A stretch of 64,000 nt of DNA from Pseudomonas sp. RIT623 (GTDB taxonomy: Bacteria; Pseudomonadota; Gammaproteobacteria; Pseudomonadales; Pseudomonadaceae). The notes below the pieces were generated by a model. That model was given only the letters and a program-made list of their open reading frames with translations, did not search any database and was not told where the DNA came from. Position 1 is the first letter of the stretch. Each line of letters starts with the position of its first letter. Location: positions 62,001 through 126,000 of the forward strand of contig NZ_SOZA01000007.1 of assembly GCF_004519305.1 (NCBI RefSeq), read 5' to 3'. Of the stretch, positions 51,395 to 61,086 are shown in pieces. The translations under genes and the position numbers were made by a program.

Positions 51395-51727
51395 TCAGCA
51401 GGCGCCCAACAATTTGTACCGCGCTCTCGCCAGATCGATATCACGCTTTTCCGTCTTCTCGGTCGTCTTGCGAAACGCGTGCAGGACGTAAACCGCTTCT
51501 GGTCTACTCACGACGTAGAACACTCGAAATGCCCCGTCCCGACACTTGATGCGGATTTCTCGCGTCCCCGGACCAACGCTTTCCATTGGCTTCCAGTCGA
51601 AGGGGTCTTCACCGTCCTGAATCAGCTCCAGCTGGTACCCGGCCCGCTGCCTTGCCACAATCGGAAAGTCCCGCAGGTCCTGCTTGCTGCTACCCAACCA
51701 TTCGATTGGCTTTTGCTCATCATGCAT
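51395..51727 (-). CDS. higB: HigB/Gp49-family toxin
   Basis: The 110-residue protein has the RelE-like fold of COG4679/Gp49 toxins: IEWLGSSKQDLRDFP at the start, GTREIRIKCRDGAFRVFYV with the conserved Arg residues, and VYVLHAFRKTTEKTEKRDI near the end, where KTxKT-type basic residues contact mRNA or ribosome in relatives. The toxin-first order with an XRE antitoxin downstream is typical. The frame stays open far upstream, but ATG 51727 is the first sensible start. Confidence 0.88.
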   Translation of the reverse strand: MHDEQKPIEWLGSSKQDLRDFPIVARQRAGYQLELIQDGEDPFDWKPMESVGPGTREIRIKCRDGAFRVFYVVSRPEAVYVLHAFRKTTEKTEKRDIDLARARYKLLGAC

Positions 51728-51807
51728 CCTGCACGCTCCCGCCAATGCACTTGCCTGGCTTGTCCTTATCGGAGGCGTAAGCTCTCCATGAGCGGCAACG
51801 ATAAAAC

Positions 51808-51825
51808 TATATCGATATCGATATA
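51808..51825. promoter_or_regulatory. 18-base perfect palindrome upstream of higBA
   Basis: TATATCGATATCGATATA reads the same on both strands and holds two ATCGAT words. It lies 81 bases before higB. On the minus strand it fills the spacer between a TTGCCC and a TAGTTT box 17 bases apart, so HigA bound here would cover the promoter. The rest of the 276-base gap to 52003 shows no other clear signal. Confidence 0.55.
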
Positions 51826-52003
51826 AGGGCAATTGCGTGACAAGACTTTGCGACGAGTAACACCCAGGTCCATAGCGCCCGGCGCAACCCAGGGAGGCCT
51901 GGGCGATGGCAACTTCTGCCCCCATATCACCCACACCAATTAACCTGTCCCCTGCCCCACCACCCCGCCTAGACTCGCTGCATCCCGAACCAGGAATGCA
52001 GCC

Positions 52004-53800
52004 ATGTCCGAGCAACTCCTCAGCAGCCGCAACCTCGCCTTCGAACTCTACGAAGTCCTCGACGCCGAGGCCCTGACCCAGCGTCCGCGCTTCGCCGAGC
52101 ACAGCCGCGAGACCTTCGACGCGGCGCTGACCACCGCCCGCACCATTGCCGAAAAGTACTTCGCCCCGCACAACCGCAAAGGCGATGAAAACGAGCCCCG
52201 CTACGTGGACGGGCACGCCGAGCTGATCCCGGAAGTGAAACCGGCCGTGGACGCCTTCCTCGAAGCGGGCTTCCTCAACGCCAACCGCGACTTCGAAGTC
52301 GGCGGCATGCAGCTGCCCAGCCTGGTATCGCAAGCCTGCTTCGCCCACTTCCAGGCGGCCAACGCTGGCACCACGGCCTACCCGTTCCTGACCATGGGCG
52401 CGGCCAACCTGATCGAGAGCTTCGGCAGCGAAGAACAGAAGCGCCTGTTCCTGCAGCCGATGATCGAGGGCCGCTACTTCGGCACCATGGCCCTGACCGA
52501 GCCCCATGCCGGCTCGTCACTGGCCGATATCCGCACCCGCGCCGAACCCGCAGGCGACGGCAGCTACCGGCTCAAGGGCAACAAGATCTTCATCTCCGGC
52601 GGCGACCACGAGTTGTCCGAGAACATCGTGCATATGGTCCTGGCCAAGCTGCCGGACGCACCAGCCGGGGTGAAGGGCATCTCGCTGTTCATCGTGCCCA
52701 AGTACCTGGTCAACCCCGACGGCAGCCTGGGTCCGCGCAACGATGTGCTGCTGGCCGGCCTGTTCCACAAGATGGGCTGGCGCGGCACCACCTCCACCGC
52801 GCTTAACTTCGGCGACAACGGCCAGTGCGTCGGCTACCTGGTCGGCCAGCCGCATCAGGGCCTGGCCTGCATGTTCCAGATGATGAACGAGGCGCGCATC
52901 GGCGTCGGCATGGGCGCGGTGATGCTCGGCTACGCCGGTTACCTGTATTCACTGGAGTACGCCCGCCAACGCCCACAGGGCCGCCTGCCGGACAACAAGG
53001 ACCCGCACAGCCCCGCCGTGCCGATCATCGAGCACAGCGACGTCAAGCGCATGCTGCTGGCGCAGAAGGCCTACGTGGAGGGTGCTTTCGATCTGGGCCT
53101 GTACGCCGCCCGGCTGTTCGACGACACCCACTCTGCGCCGGATGAAAACACCCGCCAGCAAGCCCAGGAATTGCTCGACCTGCTCACCCCGATCGTCAAG
53201 TCCTGGCCTTCGGCGTTCTGCCTCAAGGCCAATGAACTGGCAATCCAGATCCTCGGCGGCCATGGCTACACCCGCGAATACCCGGTCGAGCAGTACTACC
53301 GCGACAACCGCCTCAACCCGATCCACGAAGGCACCGAGGGCATCCAATCTCTCGACCTGCTGGGCCGCAAGCTGGCACAGAGCGGCGGCTCCGGGCTCAA
53401 GCAGCTGATCCGCCTGATCGCCGGCACCTGCGAGCGCGCCAGCCATCACCCGAACCTCGACACACTGCGCCAGCCGCTGGAGCAATTGGTCAATCGCCTG
53501 CAGAGTGTGACCCTCGTCCTGCTCGGCGATCTAGCCCAGGGTAAAGTCGCCGGCGCACTGGCCAACTCGGCGCTGTACCTCAAGGTGTTCGGCCATTGCG
53601 TGCTCGGCTGGCGCTGGCTGGAGCAGGCCATTCATGCCGAAGTCGGTCTGCTCAAGGGCGGCGACCGCGATTTCTACCAGGGCAAGCTCCAGGCCGCGCG
53701 TTATTTCCTCACCTGGGAAGTACCGGGCTGCCATAATGACCTCGCGTTGCTCGAGGCCCGCGACGACACTTGCCTCGCAATGCAAGAGGGGTGGTTCTAG
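52004..53800 (+). CDS. Acyl-CoA dehydrogenase
   Basis: The 598-residue flavoprotein belongs to the long acyl-CoA dehydrogenases with an extra C-terminal domain. It shows the FAD/substrate motifs ALTEPHAGSSLADIRT near residue 163 and GGHGYTREYPVEQYYRDNRL near residue 420. The catalytic base should be a Glu in the EGTEGIQSLDLLGRK region. It should oxidise acyl-CoA at the alpha-beta bond in fatty-acid or related degradation. It is followed 31 bases later by the TldD-like gene, so it heads a possible unit. The exact chain length is unknown. Confidence 0.92.
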   Translation: MSEQLLSSRNLAFELYEVLDAEALTQRPRFAEHSRETFDAALTTARTIAEKYFAPHNRKGDENEPRYVDGHAELIPEVKPAVDAFLEAGFLNANRDFEVGGMQLPSLVSQACFAHFQAANAGTTAYPFLTMGAANLIESFGSEEQKRLFLQPMIEGRYFGTMALTEPHAGSSLADIRTRAEPAGDGSYRLKGNKIFISGGDHELSENIVHMVLAKLPDAPAGVKGISLFIVPKYLVNPDGSLGPRNDVLLAGLFHKMGWRGTTSTALNFGDNGQCVGYLVGQPHQGLACMFQMMNEARIGVGMGAVMLGYAGYLYSLEYARQRPQGRLPDNKDPHSPAVPIIEHSDVKRMLLAQKAYVEGAFDLGLYAARLFDDTHSAPDENTRQQAQELLDLLTPIVKSWPSAFCLKANELAIQILGGHGYTREYPVEQYYRDNRLNPIHEGTEGIQSLDLLGRKLAQSGGSGLKQLIRLIAGTCERASHHPNLDTLRQPLEQLVNRLQSVTLVLLGDLAQGKVAGALANSALYLKVFGHCVLGWRWLEQAIHAEVGLLKGGDRDFYQGKLQAARYFLTWEVPGCHNDLALLEARDDTCLAMQEGWF

Positions 53801-53831
53801 GGGGAGCCACCGCGCACACGGAGGTTCCCGC

Positions 53832-55274
53832 ATGTTCGATTCCAGCGCCCTGCTGCGCCAGCGCTTCGCCGCGCTGCGCAGCACGGCCGAAGTGTTCTCG
53901 CTTCGCCATGTGAAGCAATCGCACCAGTCCCTGTCGGTTCGACGCAACGTCGCCGAACCGCCGTACTTCAGCCGCGACGAAGGCGCCATGCTCACCGTAC
54001 GGGTTGCTGGCGTCGAGGCCTACGCGGCCACCGCCGACCTGTCGCAGGGCGGCCTGCAAAGGGCCCTGGAGCAGGCCGAGGCACTGGCCCGGCGAATCAA
54101 GGCGCACAGCCTGCTCGACCTCAGCGGCCAACCCGCGCCAAGCGCGCGCCACGACCATGTCTCGCCGAACTTCGCGCAAGCCCTGCCAAACCTCGCCGAC
54201 TGCCTTGATCTGCTCGCCGCCGAATCGGCCAGCGTGCCCAAGGACGAACGCCTGGTGGACTGGCAGGCCAGCCTGGGCATCAGCCTGGTCGAGCAGACCT
54301 ACCTGAACTCCGCCGGCGCCGAACTGCGCCATGCCCAACGCTTCATCTACCCAGGCCTGGGCGTCACCGCCAGTAACGGCCAGGACAGCCAGAGCCGCAC
54401 CCTGGGCCGCGACAACTTCGGCCAGCAGGGTGGTTTCGAGGTGATCGAGCGCTGTGGCCTGGTCGGCGCGGCCCGCCGCGTGGCCGACGAAGCGCTGCAA
54501 TTGCTGCTGGCGCCCAATACACCCAGCGGCACCCGCGACCTGCTGCTGATGCCCGACCAGATGATGCTGCAGATCCACGAGTCCATCGGCCATCCGCTGG
54601 AAATGGACCGCATTCTCGGCGACGAACGCAATTACGCCGGCACCAGCTTCGTCAAGGTCAGCGACTTCGGCCATCTGCAATACGGCTCGACGCTGCTCAA
54701 CGTGACCTTCGACCCAACCATCGGCGAAGAACTGGCCAGCTACAGCTTCGACGACGACGGCACCCCGGCCCGCAAGCAGTTCCTGATCCGCGACGGCCTG
54801 TTGCAGCGCCCGCTGGGCGGCGCCCTGTCGCAACTGCGCTCAGGCCTGGACGGCGTGGCCAACAGCCGCGCCTGCGGCTGGAACCGCGCGCCGATCGACC
54901 GCATGGCCAACCTCAACATCGAGCCGGGCGAGCAGACGCTTGCGCAACTGATCGCCGGCATCGAGCACGGCATCCTGATGCGCACCAATCGCTCGTGGTC
55001 CATCGACGACGCGCGCAACAAGTTCCAGTTCGGCTGCGAGTGGGGCCAGTTGATCGAAGACGGCGAGCTCAAGGGCATCGTCAAGAACCCGAACTACCGC
55101 GGCATCTCCGCCGACTTCTGGCGCAACCTGTCGGCGGTCGGTGATCGCAGCACCTTCCAGGTGCTCGGCACGCCCAACTGTGGCAAGGGCGAGCCCAACC
55201 AGGTGGTGCGGGTTGGCCATGCCTCGCCGGCCTGCGTGTTCCGCCAGATCGACGTATTCGGGGGAGACGCCTGA
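53832..55274 (+). CDS. TldD-type metalloprotease subunit (paralogue)
   Basis: The 480-residue protein is a TldD/PmbA family member with the zinc motif HESIGH (HExxxH, residues 249-254) and the third-ligand region PNCGKGEPNQ near residue 445. In known TldD/TldE heterodimers this subunit carries the active site and cuts unfolded peptides, including peptide precursors such as microcin B17. ATG 53832 has GAGGTT upstream. It overlaps the next gene by one base, which fits a two-subunit protease. Pseudomonads usually keep a canonical tldD-pmbA pair elsewhere; the context here (acyl-CoA dehydrogenase, exporter) suggests a separate second pair. Confidence 0.88.
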   Translation: MFDSSALLRQRFAALRSTAEVFSLRHVKQSHQSLSVRRNVAEPPYFSRDEGAMLTVRVAGVEAYAATADLSQGGLQRALEQAEALARRIKAHSLLDLSGQPAPSARHDHVSPNFAQALPNLADCLDLLAAESASVPKDERLVDWQASLGISLVEQTYLNSAGAELRHAQRFIYPGLGVTASNGQDSQSRTLGRDNFGQQGGFEVIERCGLVGAARRVADEALQLLLAPNTPSGTRDLLLMPDQMMLQIHESIGHPLEMDRILGDERNYAGTSFVKVSDFGHLQYGSTLLNVTFDPTIGEELASYSFDDDGTPARKQFLIRDGLLQRPLGGALSQLRSGLDGVANSRACGWNRAPIDRMANLNIEPGEQTLAQLIAGIEHGILMRTNRSWSIDDARNKFQFGCEWGQLIEDGELKGIVKNPNYRGISADFWRNLSAVGDRSTFQVLGTPNCGKGEPNQVVRVGHASPACVFRQIDVFGGDA

Positions 55275-56602
55275 TGAGCAGTTATCAACAACGTTTCGAA
55301 GACCTGCTCGGCGCCCTGCGTGACGCCGTGGCGGCAGATGAGCAGTTCACCCTCGGCTACAGCGCCGAGCACTCGCAGTTCGTGCGCCTGAACCATGCCA
55401 AGGTGCGCCAGGCCGGGCTGGTCAGCCAGGCCAGCGTACAGCTGCGGCTGGTTCGCGAAGGCCGTCAGGCCGAGCAGCACATCACCCTGGGCGACGATGT
55501 CGGGCTCGACCGCCAGCGCCTGCAAGAAGGCCTCGAGCAACTGCGCCAGACCCTGCCGCTGCTGCCGCTAGACCCCTACCTGAGCCTCGACGAAAGCGCC
55601 TGGCACAGCCACAGCCTGCTGCAGCCGACGCTGCCTGAGCTGGACGAAGTGCTGGCCTTGATCGCGCGCGAAGCCGGCGACCTGGACCTGGTCGGCATCC
55701 ATGCCGCCGGCCCCATCTGCCGGGGTTTCGCCAGCTCCTTCGGTGCCTTCGGCTGGCACCAGGCCAACAGCTTCAACATCGACTGGAGCCTGTTCCACGC
55801 CAATGGCGAGGCGGTCAAAGCCAACTATGCCGGCCAGCACTGGAGCGCCGAGACCTTCGTCGCGCGCCTGCGCCAGGCCCGCGAGCAGCTTGCGCATCTC
55901 GGCCGCCCGGCGATCACTCTCAAGCCCGGCAGCTACCGCGCTTACCTGGCCCCGGCGGCGATGGACGAGATCGCCGGCATGCTTGGCTGGGGCGGTTTCT
56001 CGGCCCAGGCCCTGGCCACCGGCAACAGCCCGTTGCAGCGCCTGTACAACGGCGATGCGCGGCTAAGCTCGCAGGTGTGCTTCAGCGAACAGATCAGCGG
56101 CTCGCTGAGCCCGGCGTTTTCCGATGAAGGCTCACCACGCCGCGACCTGCTGCTGATCAACGAAGGCCAGGCACGGGAACGCCTGGTCAGCGCCCGCAGC
56201 GCCGCCGAGTTCGCCCTCCAGGCCAATGGCGCCGACAGCTACGAGTCGCCCTGCGCGCTGAGCCTGGCACCGGGTAACCTGCCCGGCGAGCAGATTCTTG
56301 AACGCCTGGGCACCGGCCTTTATATCAGCAACCTCTGGTATCTGAACTACTCGGACCTGCCAGCGGCGCGCATGACCGGCCTGACCCGCTTCGCCACCTT
56401 CTGGGTGGAAAACGGGCAGATCCAGGGGCCGGTGAGCACCATGCGTTTCGACGACAGCCTGTACAACCTGCTGGGCAGCCAGCTGGAGGACCTGACCCAG
56501 GAGCGCGAGATGATCCTGTCGACCAGCACCTACAGCGAACGCAGCACCGGGTCGAGTCATCTGCCTGGGGCGCTGGTCAAAGGGCTGACCCTGACCTTGT
56601 GA
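55274..56602 (+). CDS. TldE/PmbA-type partner subunit (paralogue)
   Basis: The 442-residue protein is related to TldD but lacks the HExxxH zinc motif, as TldE/PmbA subunits do. Conserved parts are GIHAAGPICRGFASSFG near residue 142 and the C-terminal ISNLWYLNYSDLPAARMTGLTR. It starts within the stop of the TldD-like gene (TGATG), so equal production and a heterodimer are likely. Its activity would be to line the chamber of the protease. Confidence 0.87.
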   Translation: MSSYQQRFEDLLGALRDAVAADEQFTLGYSAEHSQFVRLNHAKVRQAGLVSQASVQLRLVREGRQAEQHITLGDDVGLDRQRLQEGLEQLRQTLPLLPLDPYLSLDESAWHSHSLLQPTLPELDEVLALIAREAGDLDLVGIHAAGPICRGFASSFGAFGWHQANSFNIDWSLFHANGEAVKANYAGQHWSAETFVARLRQAREQLAHLGRPAITLKPGSYRAYLAPAAMDEIAGMLGWGGFSAQALATGNSPLQRLYNGDARLSSQVCFSEQISGSLSPAFSDEGSPRRDLLLINEGQARERLVSARSAAEFALQANGADSYESPCALSLAPGNLPGEQILERLGTGLYISNLWYLNYSDLPAARMTGLTRFATFWVENGQIQGPVSTMRFDDSLYNLLGSQLEDLTQEREMILSTSTYSERSTGSSHLPGALVKGLTLTL

Positions 56603-56613
56603 TCAGCAGGATC

Positions 56614-56683
56614 GAGCTGTTCGCCGGCCAGCCGGCTCCTACAGGAGGTTGTCCGTAGGAGCCGGCTTGCCGGCGAACAGCTC
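56614..56683. repeat. Inverted REP pair with 15-base perfect arms
   Basis: GAGCTGTTCGCCGGC at 56614 and its exact complement ending at 56683 flank two CCGGCTTGCCGG-family REP arms. It lies between the TldE-like gene and the exporter gene, and can form a long hairpin that may partly separate their transcripts. Confidence 0.9.
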
Positions 56684-56706
56684 GGAACGCACAACAGGAG
56701 AGGCCA

Positions 56707-58134
56707 ATGCCCGATCGTGCCCCGCTGGACCCCGTCACCGCTCGCTGGATCCCCTGGGTGGTGGCCATCGCCTTCTTCATGCAATCGCTGGACGGCACCA
56801 TCCTCAACACCGCGTTGCCGGCCATGGCCCGCTCGCTGGCCGAGGACCCGCTGCGCATGCAGGGGGTGATCATCGCCTACATGCTCACGGTGGCCCTGTT
56901 GATCCCGGCCTCGGGCTGGATCGCCGATCGGTTCGGCACCAAGCGCATCTTCTTCAGCGCCATCCTGCTGTTCAGCTTCGGCTCGCTGTTGTGCGCCATG
57001 GCCAACAGCCTCGGTTTCCTGATCTTCGCCCGGGTGGTGCAAGGCCTCGGCGGCGCACTGATGCTGCCGGTCGGAAGGCTGGTGGTGTTGCGCGCCTACC
57101 CGCGCAGCGAACTGGTGCGGATCATGAGTTTCATCACCATCCCAGGCCTGCTCGGCCCGCTACTCGGCCCGACGGTGGGCGGCTGGCTGGTGGAAATCCT
57201 CAGCTGGCACTGGATCTTCCTGCTCAACCTTCCGGTGGGCGCCGTGGGTTGCTATGCGGTGTGGAGGTTCATCCCCGACCTGCGCGGCGCCGAGCGCACC
57301 ACCTTCGACGGGCCGGGCTTCCTATTGTTCGGCGCGGCGATGGTGCTGATCACCATCGCCATGGAGGGCCTGGGCGAACTGCACCTGCCGCACCTGCGGG
57401 TGATGCTGTTGCTGTTCGCCGGCATGGCCTGCCTGGCCGCCTACTGGCTGCGCGCCGGACGTGACCCGGAGCCACTGTTCTCACCGTCACTGTTCCGCGT
57501 GCGCACTTTCGCCATCGGTATCCTCGGCAACCTGTTCGCCCGCCTGGGCAGCGGCGCGCTGCCGTTTCTGGTGCCGTTGCTGCTGCAGGTGGCGCTGGGC
57601 TACTCGCCGGCCCAGGCCGGCATGAGCATGATTCCGCTGGCAGCGGCGGCGATGCTCGCCAAGTCGGTCGCCCGGCCGCTGATCGAGCGCCTGGGCTACC
57701 GCATCGTGCTCACCGGCAACACCCTGCTGCTGGGTCTGCTACTGGCCAGCCTCGGGCTGGTCGACGAGCAGACGCCGTATGCGGTGCTGCTGGCGCAGCT
57801 GGCCATGCTGGGCGCGGTGAACTCGATGCAGTTCACGGCGATGAACACCGTGACCCTGATCGACCTCGACGACGCCAGCGCCAGCAGCGGTAACAGCTTG
57901 TTGTCGGTGGTCGCGCAACTGTCGCTGAGCCTGGGCGTGGCCTGCGCCGGCGCCCTGCTCGGCGGCTTCACCGCCGCCGGCAGCGCCGATGGCGTGGAGA
58001 CCACCCTGGGCGCGTTCCAGCTGACCTTCGTCACTATTGGCGTGATGGCCATGCTGGCGGCGGCGATCTTCCTGCAACTGGCGCCGACAGACGGAAGGCG
58101 CGCCCGTCGTCCGGAAGAGCACGTCGAGTCGTAG
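56707..58134 (+). CDS. DHA2-family MFS exporter (MdtD-like)
   Basis: The 475-residue inner-membrane protein has about fourteen helices. It shows the major-facilitator motif A GWIADRFGTKRIF near residue 76 and the antiporter motif C region GLLGPLLGPTVGGWLV near residue 144. SLDGTILNTALPAMA at the start is typical of the EmrB/QacA group. It should expel small molecules with protons. CAGGAGAGG lies just before ATG 56707. It follows the TldD/TldE-like pair on the same strand. Confidence 0.9.
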   Translation: MPDRAPLDPVTARWIPWVVAIAFFMQSLDGTILNTALPAMARSLAEDPLRMQGVIIAYMLTVALLIPASGWIADRFGTKRIFFSAILLFSFGSLLCAMANSLGFLIFARVVQGLGGALMLPVGRLVVLRAYPRSELVRIMSFITIPGLLGPLLGPTVGGWLVEILSWHWIFLLNLPVGAVGCYAVWRFIPDLRGAERTTFDGPGFLLFGAAMVLITIAMEGLGELHLPHLRVMLLLFAGMACLAAYWLRAGRDPEPLFSPSLFRVRTFAIGILGNLFARLGSGALPFLVPLLLQVALGYSPAQAGMSMIPLAAAAMLAKSVARPLIERLGYRIVLTGNTLLLGLLLASLGLVDEQTPYAVLLAQLAMLGAVNSMQFTAMNTVTLIDLDDASASSGNSLLSVVAQLSLSLGVACAGALLGGFTAAGSADGVETTLGAFQLTFVTIGVMAMLAAAIFLQLAPTDGRRARRPEEHVES

Positions 58135-58198
58135 GGCGAATGGCCATGAGGCTGGTAGACTGTGCGACATTTTTCGCTTTGCACAACAGGCCCGCCTC

Positions 58199-59584
<1,386 letters not shown>

Positions 59585-59592
59585 CCTATTTT

Positions 59593-59682
59593 GGGGTCGC
59601 TTCGCGACCCTTTCGCGGCACAAGGCCGTTCCTACAGGGGATCGCGTACATCCTGTAGGAGCGGCCTTGTGCCGCGAAAGGG
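59593..59682. repeat. Terminator-like stem and inverted REP pair after dbpA
   Basis: GGGGTCGC, TTC and GCGACCCTTT lie at 59593-59613, 9 bases beyond the dbpA stop. REP arms of the GCGGCCTTGTGCCGCG family follow at 59608-59640 and, inverted, 59651-59682. Confidence 0.85.
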
Positions 59683-59720
59683 CTGCACAGCAGCCCCGGC
59701 AATTCTGAAGAGGTAACACC

Positions 59721-60902
59721 GTGCACTCCACCGACGTGATCATCCTCGGCGCCGGCGCCGCCGGCCTGATGTGCGCATTGCTCAGCGCCCAGCGCGGGCG
59801 CCGGGTGCTGGTGCTCGACCACGCCAACAAACCGGGCAAGAAGATCCTCATGTCCGGCGGCGGGCGCTGCAACTTCACCAACATGTACACCGAGCCCGCC
59901 AACTTCCTCTCGCACAACCCGCACTTCTGCAAGTCGGCGCTGGCCCGCTACACCCAGTGGGACTTCATCGAGCTGGTGTGCAAGCACGGCGTGCCGTACC
60001 ACGAGAAGAAGCTCGGCCAGCTGTTCTGCGACAACAAGTCCAGCGACATCCTCGACATGCTCCTGGCCGAGTGCGACCAGGCCGGCGCCGAGCTGCGCAT
60101 GAACACCAGCATCGACAAGATCGAAAAGACCGCGGCCGGCTACACCCTGCAGACCAGCGCCGGCCCATTCATCTGCCAGTCGCTGGTGATCGCCACCGGC
60201 GGCCTGTCGATCCCGACGCTCGGCGCCAGTGGCTTCGGCTATCAGGTTGCCCGCCAGTTCGGCCACGAACTGCTGCCCACCCGCGCCGGCCTGGTACCAT
60301 TTACCATCACCGAGCCCCAGCTCAAGGCACTGTGCACCGAGCTGTCGGGCACCTCGCTGGACTGCATCGCCAGCTGTAATGGCACGAGCTTTCGCGAGAA
60401 CCTGCTGTTCACCCACCGCGGCCTGAGTGGGCCAGCGATCCTGCAGATCTCGTCGTTCTGGGAGGCCGGCGACACGGTGGAAATCAACCTGCTGCCCGAT
60501 CGCGACGCGCTGCAATGGCTGCAAGGCCAGCAGGCCGAACGTCCCAACAGCGAGCTGAAGACCGTGCTGGGCGAGGTGTTCACCCGCAAGCTGGCCAACC
60601 TGCTGGCCGAGCAGTGGTTCGTTTCGAAACCGCTGAAGCAGTACACACCGGCGGAATTGACCCAGGTCGCCGAACAGCTGTCGGCCTGGCAGGTGGTCCC
60701 GGCCGGCACCGAAGGCTATCGCACCGCCGAGGTCACGCTCGGTGGCGTGGATACCCGCGAGGTGTCCTCCAAGACCATGGAATCGCTGAAAAGCCCGGGG
60801 CTGTACTTCATCGGCGAGGTACTGGATGTCAGCGGGCACCTGGGAGGCTTCAACTTCCAGTGGGCCTGGGCATCGGCCAACGCGGCGGCGCAGTTCGTAT
60901 AG
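59721..60902 (+). CDS. HI0933/YhiN-family flavoprotein
   Basis: The 393-residue protein has an N-terminal FAD Rossmann motif VIILGAGAAGLMCA and the family signature NKPGKKILMSGGGRCNFTN near residue 38; the C-terminal end GGFNFQWAWASANAAA completes the FAD fold. The family is of unknown substrate; a role in aminoacetone or RNA/metabolite oxidation is not supported by what I see. The start is GTG 59721, with GAAGAGG before it. Confidence 0.9.
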   Translation: MHSTDVIILGAGAAGLMCALLSAQRGRRVLVLDHANKPGKKILMSGGGRCNFTNMYTEPANFLSHNPHFCKSALARYTQWDFIELVCKHGVPYHEKKLGQLFCDNKSSDILDMLLAECDQAGAELRMNTSIDKIEKTAAGYTLQTSAGPFICQSLVIATGGLSIPTLGASGFGYQVARQFGHELLPTRAGLVPFTITEPQLKALCTELSGTSLDCIASCNGTSFRENLLFTHRGLSGPAILQISSFWEAGDTVEINLLPDRDALQWLQGQQAERPNSELKTVLGEVFTRKLANLLAEQWFVSKPLKQYTPAELTQVAEQLSAWQVVPAGTEGYRTAEVTLGGVDTREVSSKTMESLKSPGLYFIGEVLDVSGHLGGFNFQWAWASANAAAQFV

Positions 60903-60980
60903 AGTAGAATCCATTCAGCAGCACGGAACGCTTCTTGCTGGTCTGTGCTCGGAGTGCCATTTCGGGGCTGCCTTGCAGCC

Positions 60981-61046
60981 CTTCGCCGGCAAGCCGGCTC
61001 CTACAGGAAAGCGCAATCCCCCGTAGGAGCCGGCTTGCCGGCGAAC
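60981..61046. repeat. Inverted REP pair, CCGGCTTGCCGG family
   Basis: Arms at 60981-61006 (CGCCGGCAAGCCGGCTCC) and 61022-61046 (inverse) lie in the gap between the flavoprotein gene and the yccS-type gene, which run the same way. Confidence 0.9.
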
Positions 61047-61086
61047 GGCCTCGAAGCTACTCAACCGATCTCAGCCCAGGGCCATC

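Noticed and set aside
49233..51727. A genomic island or prophage remnant
   Set aside because: Toxin-antitoxin genes alone do not show it; I found no integrase, tRNA border, attachment repeats or phage structural genes.
51728..52507. The long frame upstream of higB as an N-terminal part of the toxin
   Set aside because: It runs antisense through the acyl-CoA dehydrogenase gene and the toxin family is about 110 residues long.
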